Assembly (NCBI GenBank): GCA_965275905.1
Contig: CBDHYJ010000033.1
Location: 32,006 to 96,005, forward strand
DNA length: 64,000 nucleotides
Origin: CBDAQD01 sp965275905
Lineage (GTDB): Bacteria; Pseudomonadota; Alphaproteobacteria; Rhizobiales; JAJFHC01
Direction of reading: 5' to 3'
Shown: positions 37,200 to 45,500 of the stretch, one piece after another
Position numbering within the stretch: position 1 is the stretch's first letter
Layout of the letters: each line of letters opens with the position of its first letter
The notes under the pieces: model-generated
The model's database searches: none
What the model saw: the letters and a program-made list of their open reading frames with translations, nothing else
What the model was told of the DNA's origin: nothing
Translations under genes and position numbers: made by a program

Positions 37200-37254
37200 G
37201 CAACGCAAGACGGCACAGCAAAAAGTGCCGCGATCGCGACCGGGAGGATCGCCT

Positions 37255-38337
37255 GTGCCGGAGATTAGGCTCGACAGGCTCGTCAAGCGCTATGGTCACG
37301 TCCAGGTCCTGGACGGCATCGACCTCAAGTTCGCCGACAAGGAATTCACCGTTCTGGTCGGGCCATCGGGATGCGGAAAGTCCACGACTTTGCGCATGGT
37401 CGCGGGTCTGGAGACACTCAGCGAAGGCGAAATCTACTTCGACGACAAACCGATCAGTCATCTGGCGCCCAAGAACCGCGATATTGCGATGGTGTTCCAG
37501 GACTACGCGCTCTATCCGCATATGAATATCGCGCGGAACATGTCGTTCTCGCTGCGCCTGAAGCGGGTGCCGAAAGCCGAAATCGAAAAGAAGGTCCGGC
37601 GGGTCGCGGATACGCTCAATATCGGCCATCTGCTCGACCGCAAGCCTGGGGAGCTTTCCGGCGGGCAGCGCCAGCGTGTCGCCATGGGGCGCGCCCTGGT
37701 GCGGGATGCTTCGACCTTCCTGTTCGATGAGCCGCTTTCGAATCTCGACGCCAAGCTGCGCATAAAGATGCGCACCGAACTGGCCGAGATACGGGCGAAG
37801 CTCGACAAGAACATGATCTACGTCACCCACGACCAGATCGAGGCGATGACGCTCGGTGACCGCATCGTCGTCATGTCGGACGGCGTGGTGCAGCAGCAGG
37901 GCACGCCGGAAGAGTTGTTCAAGCGCCCGGCCAACCGTTTTGTCGCCGGCTTCATCGGCAGCCCGACAATGAATTTTCTCGAGGGCGAGCTCGACGGCTC
38001 AGCCGACGACCTTTGTGTTGCCGGCGACGGTTATCGCCTGCCGCTGAGCGCCGAACTGCGAAGCCGGGTGCAGGGACAAAGCGACAGGTCCGTGACGGTC
38101 GGCATTAGACCGTCAGCATTCTCGCAGGATTCTTCGGTTGGAGCGCCAATCGAACTTCAGGTCATTGTGTCGGAATACCTCGGTGCGCATTCGGTTCTGA
38201 TGACGCACTGCGGGGCATCCGAAGTGCTCGTCGAATGTGACAGTGCCTCTCCGATTGCCACCGGCCGCGCAATGACATTCGGGGTGAAGCCGGAAGACAT
38301 CATGCTGTTCAACACGTCGACGGGCAAAGCGCTGTAA
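37255..38337 (+). CDS. CUT1-type sugar ABC transporter ATP-binding protein (MalK/UgpC-like)
   Basis: 360 residues. ABC ATPase with Walker A VGPSGCGKSTTLRMVAGLE, Q-loop in MVFQDYALYPHMN, signature LSGGQRQRVAMGRALVRD, Walker B FLFDEPLSNLDAKLR, H-loop YVTHDQIEAMTLGDR, and the extra OB-type regulatory domain (about residues 235-355) of the MalK family. The GTG at 37255 follows GGGAGG, which decides the start over an in-frame TTG at 37198. It energises a sugar importer; the permease and binding-protein genes that should follow are missing because the sequence changes origin about 60 bp downstream. Confidence 0.94.
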   Translation: MPEIRLDRLVKRYGHVQVLDGIDLKFADKEFTVLVGPSGCGKSTTLRMVAGLETLSEGEIYFDDKPISHLAPKNRDIAMVFQDYALYPHMNIARNMSFSLRLKRVPKAEIEKKVRRVADTLNIGHLLDRKPGELSGGQRQRVAMGRALVRDASTFLFDEPLSNLDAKLRIKMRTELAEIRAKLDKNMIYVTHDQIEAMTLGDRIVVMSDGVVQQQGTPEELFKRPANRFVAGFIGSPTMNFLEGELDGSADDLCVAGDGYRLPLSAELRSRVQGQSDRSVTVGIRPSAFSQDSSVGAPIELQVIVSEYLGAHSVLMTHCGASEVLVECDSASPIATGRAMTFGVKPEDIMLFNTSTGKAL

Positions 38338-38367
38338 GCAAAAAACCAGGCATCAGGGAGGACTGGA

Positions 38368-38400
38368 ATGCTGAGACAACTTACTTCCGTAACGATTGCA
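38368..38400 (+). CDS. Start of sugar-binding protein gene, truncated at the join
   Basis: An ATG with GGGAGG upstream, 30 bp after the ATPase stop, begins MLRQLTSVTIA, the start of what looks like a signal peptide. In this position a CUT1 operon usually encodes the extracellular solute-binding protein. After about 11 codons the frame turns into unrelated basic sequence lacking hydrophobic character and stops at 38533. Interpreted as a gene cut by a chimeric join; too short for proof. Confidence 0.45.
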
Positions 38401-38402
38401 AG
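38390..38402. other. Probable chimeric join 1 (alphaproteobacterial to other segment)
   Basis: The signal peptide of the solute-binding protein gene is lost here, and a different reading frame, which follows a stop at 38390-38392, opens at once and runs as a plausible C-terminus to 38566. Genes to the right (TadE, TadG, IPT) do not fit the sugar operon to the left. The exact base cannot be fixed. Confidence 0.6.
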
Positions 38403-38566
38403 TTTCCGGGCGCGAAGCCATGATGGGAGACGTCGTTGGCTCCCCCAACAGGACCGCCAGACCAGAACCGCTTTACGGGCGCAGCGCCAACTCGTACATA
38501 ACAAAGGCTTTCGAAAACGCGAAGCGCGCGACTAAGCGGAGAACAACAAACTCAACTCACAAATGA
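38393..38566 (+). CDS. 3' remnant of an unidentified gene
   Basis: Open frame without start, about 57 residues, ending in YITKAFENAKRATKRRTTNS and a stop at 38564. Composition (hydrophilic, basic tail) is that of a protein C-terminus, and the frame is open only right of the proposed join. Not identified. Confidence 0.3.
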   Translation, partial: RLQVSGREAMMGDVVGSPNRTARPEPLYGRSANSYITKAFENAKRATKRRTTNSTHK

Positions 38567-38724
38567 GCGGGCGCCGCTGCGTAACGTCATCTTAAGGGGA
38601 TGGCCTTAGCGTTCATACGTCCGATCTAACGGCATACTAGGAAGTCACCTAGTGGTCCATACTTCCGTCCAGCCCTATAGTCGAGGGGTAAAACCGCCTC
38701 GGATACCGATATAGGGGGGCTCTC

Positions 38725-39231
38725 GTGGACCGACACATTAAACAAACGCGTGGCAGGACCGGACGGAAGCGCGACAACCGCAGCGGTAACGCGCTTGTCG
38801 AATTCGCGCTGGCATTCATTCCATTCTTAGTGATCCTGCTGGCCATCTTCGACTTCTCGATGGCGATCTTCACGCGGGGCACACTCCACCACGCGGTGCG
38901 AGAAGGCGTACGCTACGCCATCACCGCGCAGGTGCAGCCGGGCCTCGGGCACGACCAGTCGATCAAGAACGTGGTCAAGACGAACTCGGGCGGTCTTCTT
39001 GGCGTGGCCGAAGAGGGCCTGATCAAGATCGACTACTTCTTGCCTGGCTGCTCATCAAGCTGCCAGACGCCCCTGAACAGCGCGGGCAACATCGTGGTCG
39101 TTACGGTCGAGGACTACGCGATCCCGACGATCGGACCGCTTTCCGGCCTGGGGGCCAATGGGCCTTTGGATATCACCGTAGCCGCAGTCGACAAAATGGA
39201 GCCCTTCACCGGCGCGCCGCCTCCGCGGTAA
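38725..39231 (+). CDS. TadE-like pseudopilin
   Basis: 168 residues. After a basic N-terminus comes the TadE signature RSGNALVEFALAFIPFLVILLAIFDFSMAIF, described by the N/Q-A-hydrophobic-E-F core just before a membrane helix, a prepilin-like cleavage and anchoring region. The rest is a periplasmic domain with a CSSSC pair. TadE proteins are minor pseudopilins of Flp/Tad pili or type II-like secretion systems. A GTG at 38725 is taken as start. It is followed closely by another TadE-like gene and a TadG-like gene; the core tad genes are not in the window. Confidence 0.85.
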   Translation: MDRHIKQTRGRTGRKRDNRSGNALVEFALAFIPFLVILLAIFDFSMAIFTRGTLHHAVREGVRYAITAQVQPGLGHDQSIKNVVKTNSGGLLGVAEEGLIKIDYFLPGCSSSCQTPLNSAGNIVVVTVEDYAIPTIGPLSGLGANGPLDITVAAVDKMEPFTGAPPPR

Positions 39232-39283
39232 GCGTTGCGATAGAAAGGGCCTGAGCGCTTAGAGCATTGCAGGAGGAATCACA

Positions 39284-39910
39284 ATGACGGATCAAAACAG
39301 GACCAAGGGATCAACCACGGCCCGGAATCGCTCGCGTCGGGGCGACGGCCGCCGCGGCCAATCGGTCGTGGAACTCGGCGTCGCAGCGCCGTTCTTGATT
39401 CTCTTTGCTCTCGGCGGATTCGCCATCGGAATGATGTTCGACCGCCACCAGACGGTGATTCAGGTCGGCCGTAACGCCGGCGGCATGTTCTCGCGCGGCG
39501 TCGACTTCAACAACCTCGTGAGTCAGCAAGTGCTACTGAAGTCCGCCTCGGGTCTGAATATGCAGACCTCGGGCGGAGAAGGCGTCATCTATCTCTCGCT
39601 CGTCGAAAAGGTCCCCATGGGCCAGAGCTATAACAACGAAGGACTGGCCGTGTTCTTGCAACGGCATGACATCGGCAACCCGGCAAAAGGAGCGAGTCCG
39701 CTTGGGACCCCTCCCGTCAACTCGGATGGAACCATCGCAGTGGATCCGTTTAACGATTCCGCAGCGATCGCGAGCATTCCCTCGGCGCTTTTAGCTGTGA
39801 TGCGGGACAGCGACCGCATCTTCATCAGCGAAGTCATCTACGAACCGAAGGAGCTGGCATTCGCGCCGTTCGTTGACGTGGACACCATCTATACGCGCTC
39901 CTACTTCTAA
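39284..39910 (+). CDS. TadE/TadF-like pseudopilin
   Basis: 208 residues with GQSVVELGVAAPFLILFALGGFAIG, the same Glu-containing membrane segment as the preceding protein, after an Arg/Gly-rich N-terminus. Its periplasmic part is long and unlike that of the first gene. An AGGAGG ribosome binding site precedes the ATG at 39284. Together with the neighbours it forms a TadE-TadE-TadG operon with spacings of about 52 and 34 bases. Confidence 0.82.
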   Translation: MTDQNRTKGSTTARNRSRRGDGRRGQSVVELGVAAPFLILFALGGFAIGMMFDRHQTVIQVGRNAGGMFSRGVDFNNLVSQQVLLKSASGLNMQTSGGEGVIYLSLVEKVPMGQSYNNEGLAVFLQRHDIGNPAKGASPLGTPPVNSDGTIAVDPFNDSAAIASIPSALLAVMRDSDRIFISEVIYEPKELAFAPFVDVDTIYTRSYF

Positions 39911-39944
39911 GCAAGCAGCCGAGCGCGTCCCAAGGAGGGACCCG

Positions 39945-41300
39945 ATGACGCGCCCCAACTCGCCCCGCCGAGGTCAGGTCGCCCTGATCCTCGCCATGGC
40001 GGCGGGAATGCTCTTCGGCATGGCCGGTCTTGCGATCGACCTGCTCTACATCTACGTGGTGCGAGCGCACCTCGTAATCGCCACGGACGCGGCGGCGCTA
40101 GCAGCCGCCCGAAACTTCGGAAGAGGGGACACGCCGGCCGAGCAGCAGGCGGAAGCCAATGCGATGGCCTTGAACATGTTCACCTCGAACTTTCCGGTCG
40201 GGCATTTGCTCACCCAGAGCGCCAGCTACGAGGCCCCCCTCATCGAGCCCGGCCCGACCCCGGGAACGCGGCAAGTCACCGTGATCGGACGCGCCACGGC
40301 GCCGGCCTTCTTCATGGGCTTGTTCGGGGTTGGCGACTTGGACGTCAACGTCGAAGCGACCGCGATCCGGCAGGACGTGAACCTGATGCTCGTCTTAGAT
40401 CGCTCCGGCTCGATGAATCGCGCGGGAGCGTGGACGATCCTGCAGGACGTCGCCAAGGACTTTGTCGAGGAGTTCGATGAAACCCGCGATCGGCTCGGCC
40501 TCGTGGTGTTCGGCGCCGAAGCGTCGCTGGATGCCGCGCCGGACTATAACTTCGAGGCCAACGTGCAAGGCATGATCGACGCTCATGTGTCGAACAACTC
40601 GGGCACGAACCTGCAGCAAGGACTTTGGCTGGCTTACGACGCTTTAGCCGATCTGGCCGACACCAGTGCGCTCAACGTGATCGTGTTCTTCACCGACGGC
40701 GCGGCGACGGCCTATTCCGCAAACTTCGACGTGACCAGCGGGCCCTGCAACGGCCAAACTCGACCCGGAAGCGCGCAGGCGCCGTCGAACAGCACGAGCA
40801 ACTCTACGATGGGCCTCAATCTGCTCGACCCTGGGCCGCCAACCGTCACGGACGACAGCCTACAGACCGGATGCGGTTTCGCGTGGGGTACGGACTTGAG
40901 CAACTTCGTCCAGGACCTCGAGATCGCCGACATCAACGGAACCGACGGCAGCAGTCCGCGCACAATCCCCGGTTGGGGCGGAAGCGGAAAGCCCGCAATG
41001 GACGGCTTTGCTCTCCGCGCCATCGCGTCCAACCTGGCCATCAACACCGGCCTTCGCGCGCGAACGGATGCCGTTGTTCCGGTCACGATCTTCACGGTCG
41101 GACTGGGCGGTACGTCCAATCCGCCGGAGCTGCCGCTCGACGTGGACCTGCTAAAACGAATCGCTAACGATCCGATTCTGGGACCCGGCGTGCACGACCC
41201 CAACCAGCCGATCGGGAAATTCTTCCACGCGCCGACCAAGCAGCAGCTCGGCGCCGCGTTTGAGATGGTCAAGAGCGAAGTTCACCGGCTAATGCAATAG
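39945..41300 (+). CDS. TadG-like protein with von Willebrand factor A domain
   Basis: 451 residues. N-terminal TadG-type segment GQVALILAMAAGMLFGMAGLAIDLLYIYVVRAHL anchors it, followed by a Flp/Tad-like domain and, from about residue 145, a VWA domain with the metal-ion-dependent adhesion motif LDRSGSM, later TNLQ and FFTDGAA. VWA-bearing TadG proteins are thought to act in pilus assembly or adhesion. The ATG at 39945 follows AAGGAGG, deciding the start over a longer frame. An intrinsic terminator lies 25 bp after the stop, ending the operon. Confidence 0.88.
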   Translation: MTRPNSPRRGQVALILAMAAGMLFGMAGLAIDLLYIYVVRAHLVIATDAAALAAARNFGRGDTPAEQQAEANAMALNMFTSNFPVGHLLTQSASYEAPLIEPGPTPGTRQVTVIGRATAPAFFMGLFGVGDLDVNVEATAIRQDVNLMLVLDRSGSMNRAGAWTILQDVAKDFVEEFDETRDRLGLVVFGAEASLDAAPDYNFEANVQGMIDAHVSNNSGTNLQQGLWLAYDALADLADTSALNVIVFFTDGAATAYSANFDVTSGPCNGQTRPGSAQAPSNSTSNSTMGLNLLDPGPPTVTDDSLQTGCGFAWGTDLSNFVQDLEIADINGTDGSSPRTIPGWGGSGKPAMDGFALRAIASNLAINTGLRARTDAVVPVTIFTVGLGGTSNPPELPLDVDLLKRIANDPILGPGVHDPNQPIGKFFHAPTKQQLGAAFEMVKSEVHRLMQ

Positions 41301-41324
41301 TCGGGGACAGACTACCTTTAGCTA

Positions 41325-41357
41325 AGGGCGCGGCCACGGGGGCCGCGCCCTTTCTCT
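41325..41357 (+). terminator. Rho-independent terminator of the Tad-like operon
   Basis: Hairpin GGGCGCGGCC / GGCCGCGCCC with a short ACGGG loop, followed by TTTCTCTTTT, located between the + strand TadG-like gene and the convergent IPT gene, which it may serve from both sides. Confidence 0.85.
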
Positions 41358-41374
41358 TTTGGGGCGCCGGCCTG

Positions 41375-41803
41375 CTATTGGTTGCCTGGCTCGCCTTCGG
41401 CCGGCGCGGGTTCCGGCGGCGCTTTGAGCAACTCCTCTTCTTCCTTGCGGCGCTTCTCGATCCCTTCCGCGCTTTCCACGGTGCAGACAACCGGTTGCTC
41501 CATCAGCGCCGGCGCCGCTCCGCCGGTCTGGATCATCAGGTTGTAGGCGCCAAGCTCGATATCCGCCGGAACTTGGAAGCGTATCGAGTCGTCGGTCTGC
41601 TCCTTCATTTCGACCTCGATGTCTTTTCCGCCGGCGGTTAGGAAGAGCTTGACGACGGTGGATTGGCCGACGTCCTGGCCTTGCGTGGTGACTTCGTCAC
41701 CGGGCTTCGCGAGATCAGGCTCGATGGAAACGAGCCGGGGAACGGCGGACGCGATGGCGGCGCCAAGCGCGAACAGCAGTGTGTACCGGGTGATTCGGTG
41801 CAT
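41375..41803 (-). CDS. Small secreted IPT/TIG-domain protein
   Basis: 142 residues. A signal peptide (TLLFALGAAIASA) is followed by an immunoglobulin-like IPT/TIG domain (VPRLVSIEPDLAKPGDEVTTQGQD ... VPADIELGAYNLMIQTGG) and a charged Glu/Pro-rich tail (EKRRKEEEELLKAPPEPAPAEGEP). Such small IPT proteins are common in Acidobacteriota, which, with the TadE/TadG genes, supports the assignment of this segment. Function unknown; probably periplasmic or exported. Confidence 0.8.
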   Translation of the reverse strand: MHRITRYTLLFALGAAIASAVPRLVSIEPDLAKPGDEVTTQGQDVGQSTVVKLFLTAGGKDIEVEMKEQTDDSIRFQVPADIELGAYNLMIQTGGAAPALMEQPVVCTVESAEGIEKRRKEEEELLKAPPEPAPAEGEPGNQ

Positions 41804-41899
41804 AGTTCCTCACCTCCCGAGATATGAACTGCCCCAATGCTATTCCCCTAGCAGCGTGATCGCAAGGGGCGCGGAGGGATTCTGGCATACTGGTGAGCC

Positions 41900-42517
41900 A
41901 TGCGCGAGAACCGCACCAAGAAGCTTTTGCGCGAAGGCAAGACGGCGGTTGGAATTAGCCAGAGCCAGATCCGTATACCGGAGCTGGCGAAGATGCTGGC
42001 GCGGGCGGAGCTTGATTGGGTGTTTATCGACTCCGAGCATGGCCCCTTTACGACTGAGACGCTCCACGACCTCGTCCAAGCCACACTACAGACGCCGATT
42101 ACTCCCGTGGTCCGCGTGCCCGATTTCCAATACGACCTCGTCGCCCGCGCGCTTGATAGCGGCGCGGAGGGCGTCATTTTCCCGCGCACTGAATCGGTAG
42201 AAATTCTCGAGAAAGCGGTGAGCTGGACGAAGTTTCCTCCGCAGGGCGTTCGAGGCTACGGACTCGGCCCGCCGCAGTTGGGTTATGAGGCTACGCCCTT
42301 CGATCAGGTTATCCGTCACATGAACGCGGAAACTCTGGTGATCGCGCAAGTAGAGACGATGCCAGGACTCGAGATCTGCGACGAAATGGCCGCGGTCGAG
42401 GGCCTGGATTCCTTACTGGTCGGTCCGGCGGATATAATGTGCGGTAAGGATGAATTGGTCTCAAGCATTTACGGGTTGGACATGCAGGCTACCTGTCGTT
42501 TGATGTGGCCGAAGTAG
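41900..42517 (+). CDS. HpcH/HpaI aldolase/citrate lyase family protein, truncated
   Basis: Begins as a normal TIM-barrel aldolase of the HpcH/HpaI family: KKLLREGKTAVGISQSQIR, WVFIDSEHGPFTTET, VPDFQYDLVARALDSGAEGVIFPRTES, GVRGYGLGPPQ and LVIAQVETMPGLEI, which include metal and substrate residues. After GLDSLLVGPAD (about residue 178) the family sequence stops and about 27 unrelated residues follow to a stop at 42517. Family members have roughly 250-270 residues, so the last third is missing. The break coincides with the second chimeric join near 42436. Confidence 0.82.
   Translation: MRENRTKKLLREGKTAVGISQSQIRIPELAKMLARAELDWVFIDSEHGPFTTETLHDLVQATLQTPITPVVRVPDFQYDLVARALDSGAEGVIFPRTESVEILEKAVSWTKFPPQGVRGYGLGPPQLGYEATPFDQVIRHMNAETLVIAQVETMPGLEICDEMAAVEGLDSLLVGPADIMCGKDELVSSIYGLDMQATCRLMWPK
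42433..42445. other. Probable chimeric join 2 (to planctomycete segment)
   Basis: The aldolase loses family similarity at GPAD and the sequence changes to the intergenic 3' flank of a minus-strand planctomycete-type gene. Genes on either side of this point have different phylogenetic character. The exact base cannot be fixed. Confidence 0.6.
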
Positions 42518-42539
42518 GGGAAAGCCAATAAGGCAAGAC

Positions 42540-42557
42540 AGACAGGCATGCCTGTCT
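42540..42557. repeat. Perfect 18-bp palindrome
   Basis: AGACAGGCATGCCTGTCT, overlapping the last base of the oxidoreductase stop codon. Placed where a transcription terminator of that minus-strand gene would lie, but no T-run follows on the minus strand. It could also be part of a dispersed repeat. Confidence 0.5.
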
Positions 42558-45500
42558 TACTGGATCACCGGCAGCTCGACCGACGCCTGCTTATCGACCG
42601 GGCGACGCCTGGCCGGATCGAAATCGGCCGGGTCCATGTCGAGGTAGGTCTCGGCTTGGCGCTTAGCGGCGGTCATCTTGGGGTAACGCACTTCGCGGTA
42701 GCCGGTCACGGTTTCGGGGACGGACAGGATCGCCAGCCAGCGCTGGTAGTCGTTGGCGCCGTGCCAGTCGGCCTTGTCGACGAGGCGCTCATACCAGTCG
42801 CGGAAGTCCTTTTCGCGGTGGTGCCACTTGGGCATGAGCTTGCGCAGGAATCCGCAGCCCGACATGAGGCGCAATTGCCAGTCGCGGGCCTTGAACTCGA
42901 AGCGGATGGATCGGCCGAACAGATCGAACTCGGGGCGGTTGTGGTGTTTGTAGATGATGCGGTCGCCGCGCTCGGGGTTGACGTTGTAGCGTCGGCGGTC
43001 CTTGCGGTATTTCTCGGGGCTGGTGAGCATGGCCGAGACGTAGACCTCGTCCTTGATGAGCATCGACTTGGCGAGGTTCCAGACGACGGCGCGGGTGATG
43101 AGGTAGCCGTGCTCGGGGTGGTCCTTGTGGAAGACCTCGACGAGGCGGTCGCAGTAGCGCTGGGCGTAGTCGATGCCGCCCCAGACCAGGCAGTCGTAGG
43201 CACGGATAAGGACGTCACGCATCAGGGCATCGGGCACACGCAGGCCTCGGGTGCTGCGGAAGGTCTGCTTCATCAGCACACGGAACTGCCGGGCGACGGC
43301 GTCGGCGCGGCGGGCGGGCCACCAGGCGCGGATGGTGTTTTCCTTGCGACGCAAAGCGCGGCGGGCCGATTCGTACTCGTGCTGCATCTCCACGACGAAC
43401 AACTCGGGCTGGACCGCGATCTTGCGGCCGATATTGAACGCGCGCAGGTTGCGGTCTGTCTCGCCGCGGCAGACGATCTGGATCGCTTTCTCCAACGCCT
43501 CGCGCTTGAGTGGCAGCAGGCCCTTCTGGAAGGCGATGCCGATCATCATGATGTTGGCGTAGAGCTTGGAGTCGAGGACGCGTTCGCAGAGGTCGCCGAC
43601 GTTGAAGCCGAAGTAGTGGTCGGGGTCGGTGTAGCGCCGCAGCGTGTTTTCGAGCTTATCGACACGCAGGTCGTCCCGACCCATGAGCGAGAGGATCGTC
43701 GGGGTCTTGGCGGTGTTGACGACGGCGGCGGTGTGGTCGGGGCTGGCGACGCGGTAAGGCGCTTTGGGATCGAGCCCGCGGGTGGCTTCGAGCAGGTCGA
43801 CCCCCAGGAGCAGATCGGCCTTGCCATACGGGATCAACGGTGTGGACGTCGGGACATGCGGTTGACCGTTCCCGTTCCCGTTGCCGTTGCCATTCCCGTT
43901 ACTATTTCCAGCAGACCCGGCGCGGGTGTAAACGAGTTGGCTGAAAACGCCGCCGTTGCGGATCGCCAAGCCCTTTTTGTCGAGGAACTGGACCTCGTAG
44001 CCCATCTCGTGGCCGGCGGTGACCAGCAGCGCGGTGCACAGGCCGATACCCATGCCGCCAACCCCGGCGAGGTAGCAGCGCCAGGTTTCCTGGTCCGCGT
44101 GGATCGGTGGGGTCGGGTCGGGCAGGCTGTCGAGTTCGACGTGTTCATCGCCCATCCGCTTGGGCTGGCGCCGATAGATCGTCACCTCCTCGAACGACGG
44201 GCAGGCGTGGATGCGCTGACAGGCGCCGTCGTTGACGCACCACGACAGGTCCGTCTGGATCTTCGGGCCGTAGTCCGTGTCGACGATCTTCAGCCCCGGG
44301 CAGCCGGTCTGGTTAGTGCACTCGAGGCAGAACTCGCACACTTCGGTGGCGACGTTCATGTGCGTCTTCTTGGGCAGGAAGCCGTGCTCTTTAATCAGCC
44401 GGCGTTCCTCACGCTTGCCTCGGCGGTGGTAGGTGATGCCGCATTCTTTGTCAGCGATGACGATCTTGACGCCGTCGGCGAGGATCGTCTGCTCCATGAG
44501 CTTGCGGTAGCGATCGCGGTCGGCGGGGTTGATCCGGACGATGCGAACGTCGCGCGACAGGTTCTTGGGGACCATCCCGGTGACGACGCGCTCGATGTCC
44601 AGCGGGTTCATGACCCGGCCCATGACGTCTTCGTCGTTGCCGGCGTGGTGCTGGTGGCCGGTCATGGCCGTGGTCTTGTTCTCGAGGATGATGTAGGTGA
44701 TGTCCTGGCCGTTGTAGATCGACTGGCCGATGGCGATCTGGCCGGAGTGGTGGAACGTGCCGTCGCCCATGAAAACGATCTGCTTGTTCTCGATGAAAGG
44801 ATCGATACCCGCGCCGGTACCGCCGCCCAACCCCATGCCGCTGTAGTTCTGCATCAGCGGCTTGTTGGGGTCGAACATGAGCATCGTGTAGCAGCCGGTG
44901 TCGCCGTGGGCCACCAGGTCGACGGGCTTGCGTTTGTGGGTACGCGACATGTAGTCGGCATCAAGCAGGTCGTGGCGGAGTTCGAGCAGCACCGAAGACG
45001 AGTCGCGATGCGGGCATCCCGGACAGAAGGCGGGCGTCCGCACGGGGATGCCCACGTCGTACTGGCCGGTCGCCTGGATGCGTTCGAGTTGGGTCGAGAG
45101 ATTGCCGTTGGTCAGTTCGATCGGCAGGGTCGGGTGATCCTTGATCAGCGGGATCAAGCGTTCCATGAGCAGCGACGGGTTGAGTCCGCGCGTCTCCGGG
45201 ATACCCGGCAGGCCGTTCGGGAAACGCTTGCCGTAGACCGCGACATCGAGGTCGCCGGTCTGCCGCAAGCCATCGACGATATCGCGAACCTGTCGCTCGA
45301 CGAAGCCACGGCGTTCCTCGATGACGACCAGTTGATCGCACTGCAACGCCAGGTCGAGCACGATCTGCTCGTCGACGGGATAGACCATGCCCAGCTTGAG
45401 GATGGGGAATCGCCCGGTGAGGTTCAACTCGGACAGCGCGTGAGCGAGGTAGGCATAGGCGGCGCCGCATGCGACAAATCCCAGCGGGACACGCTCGCCC

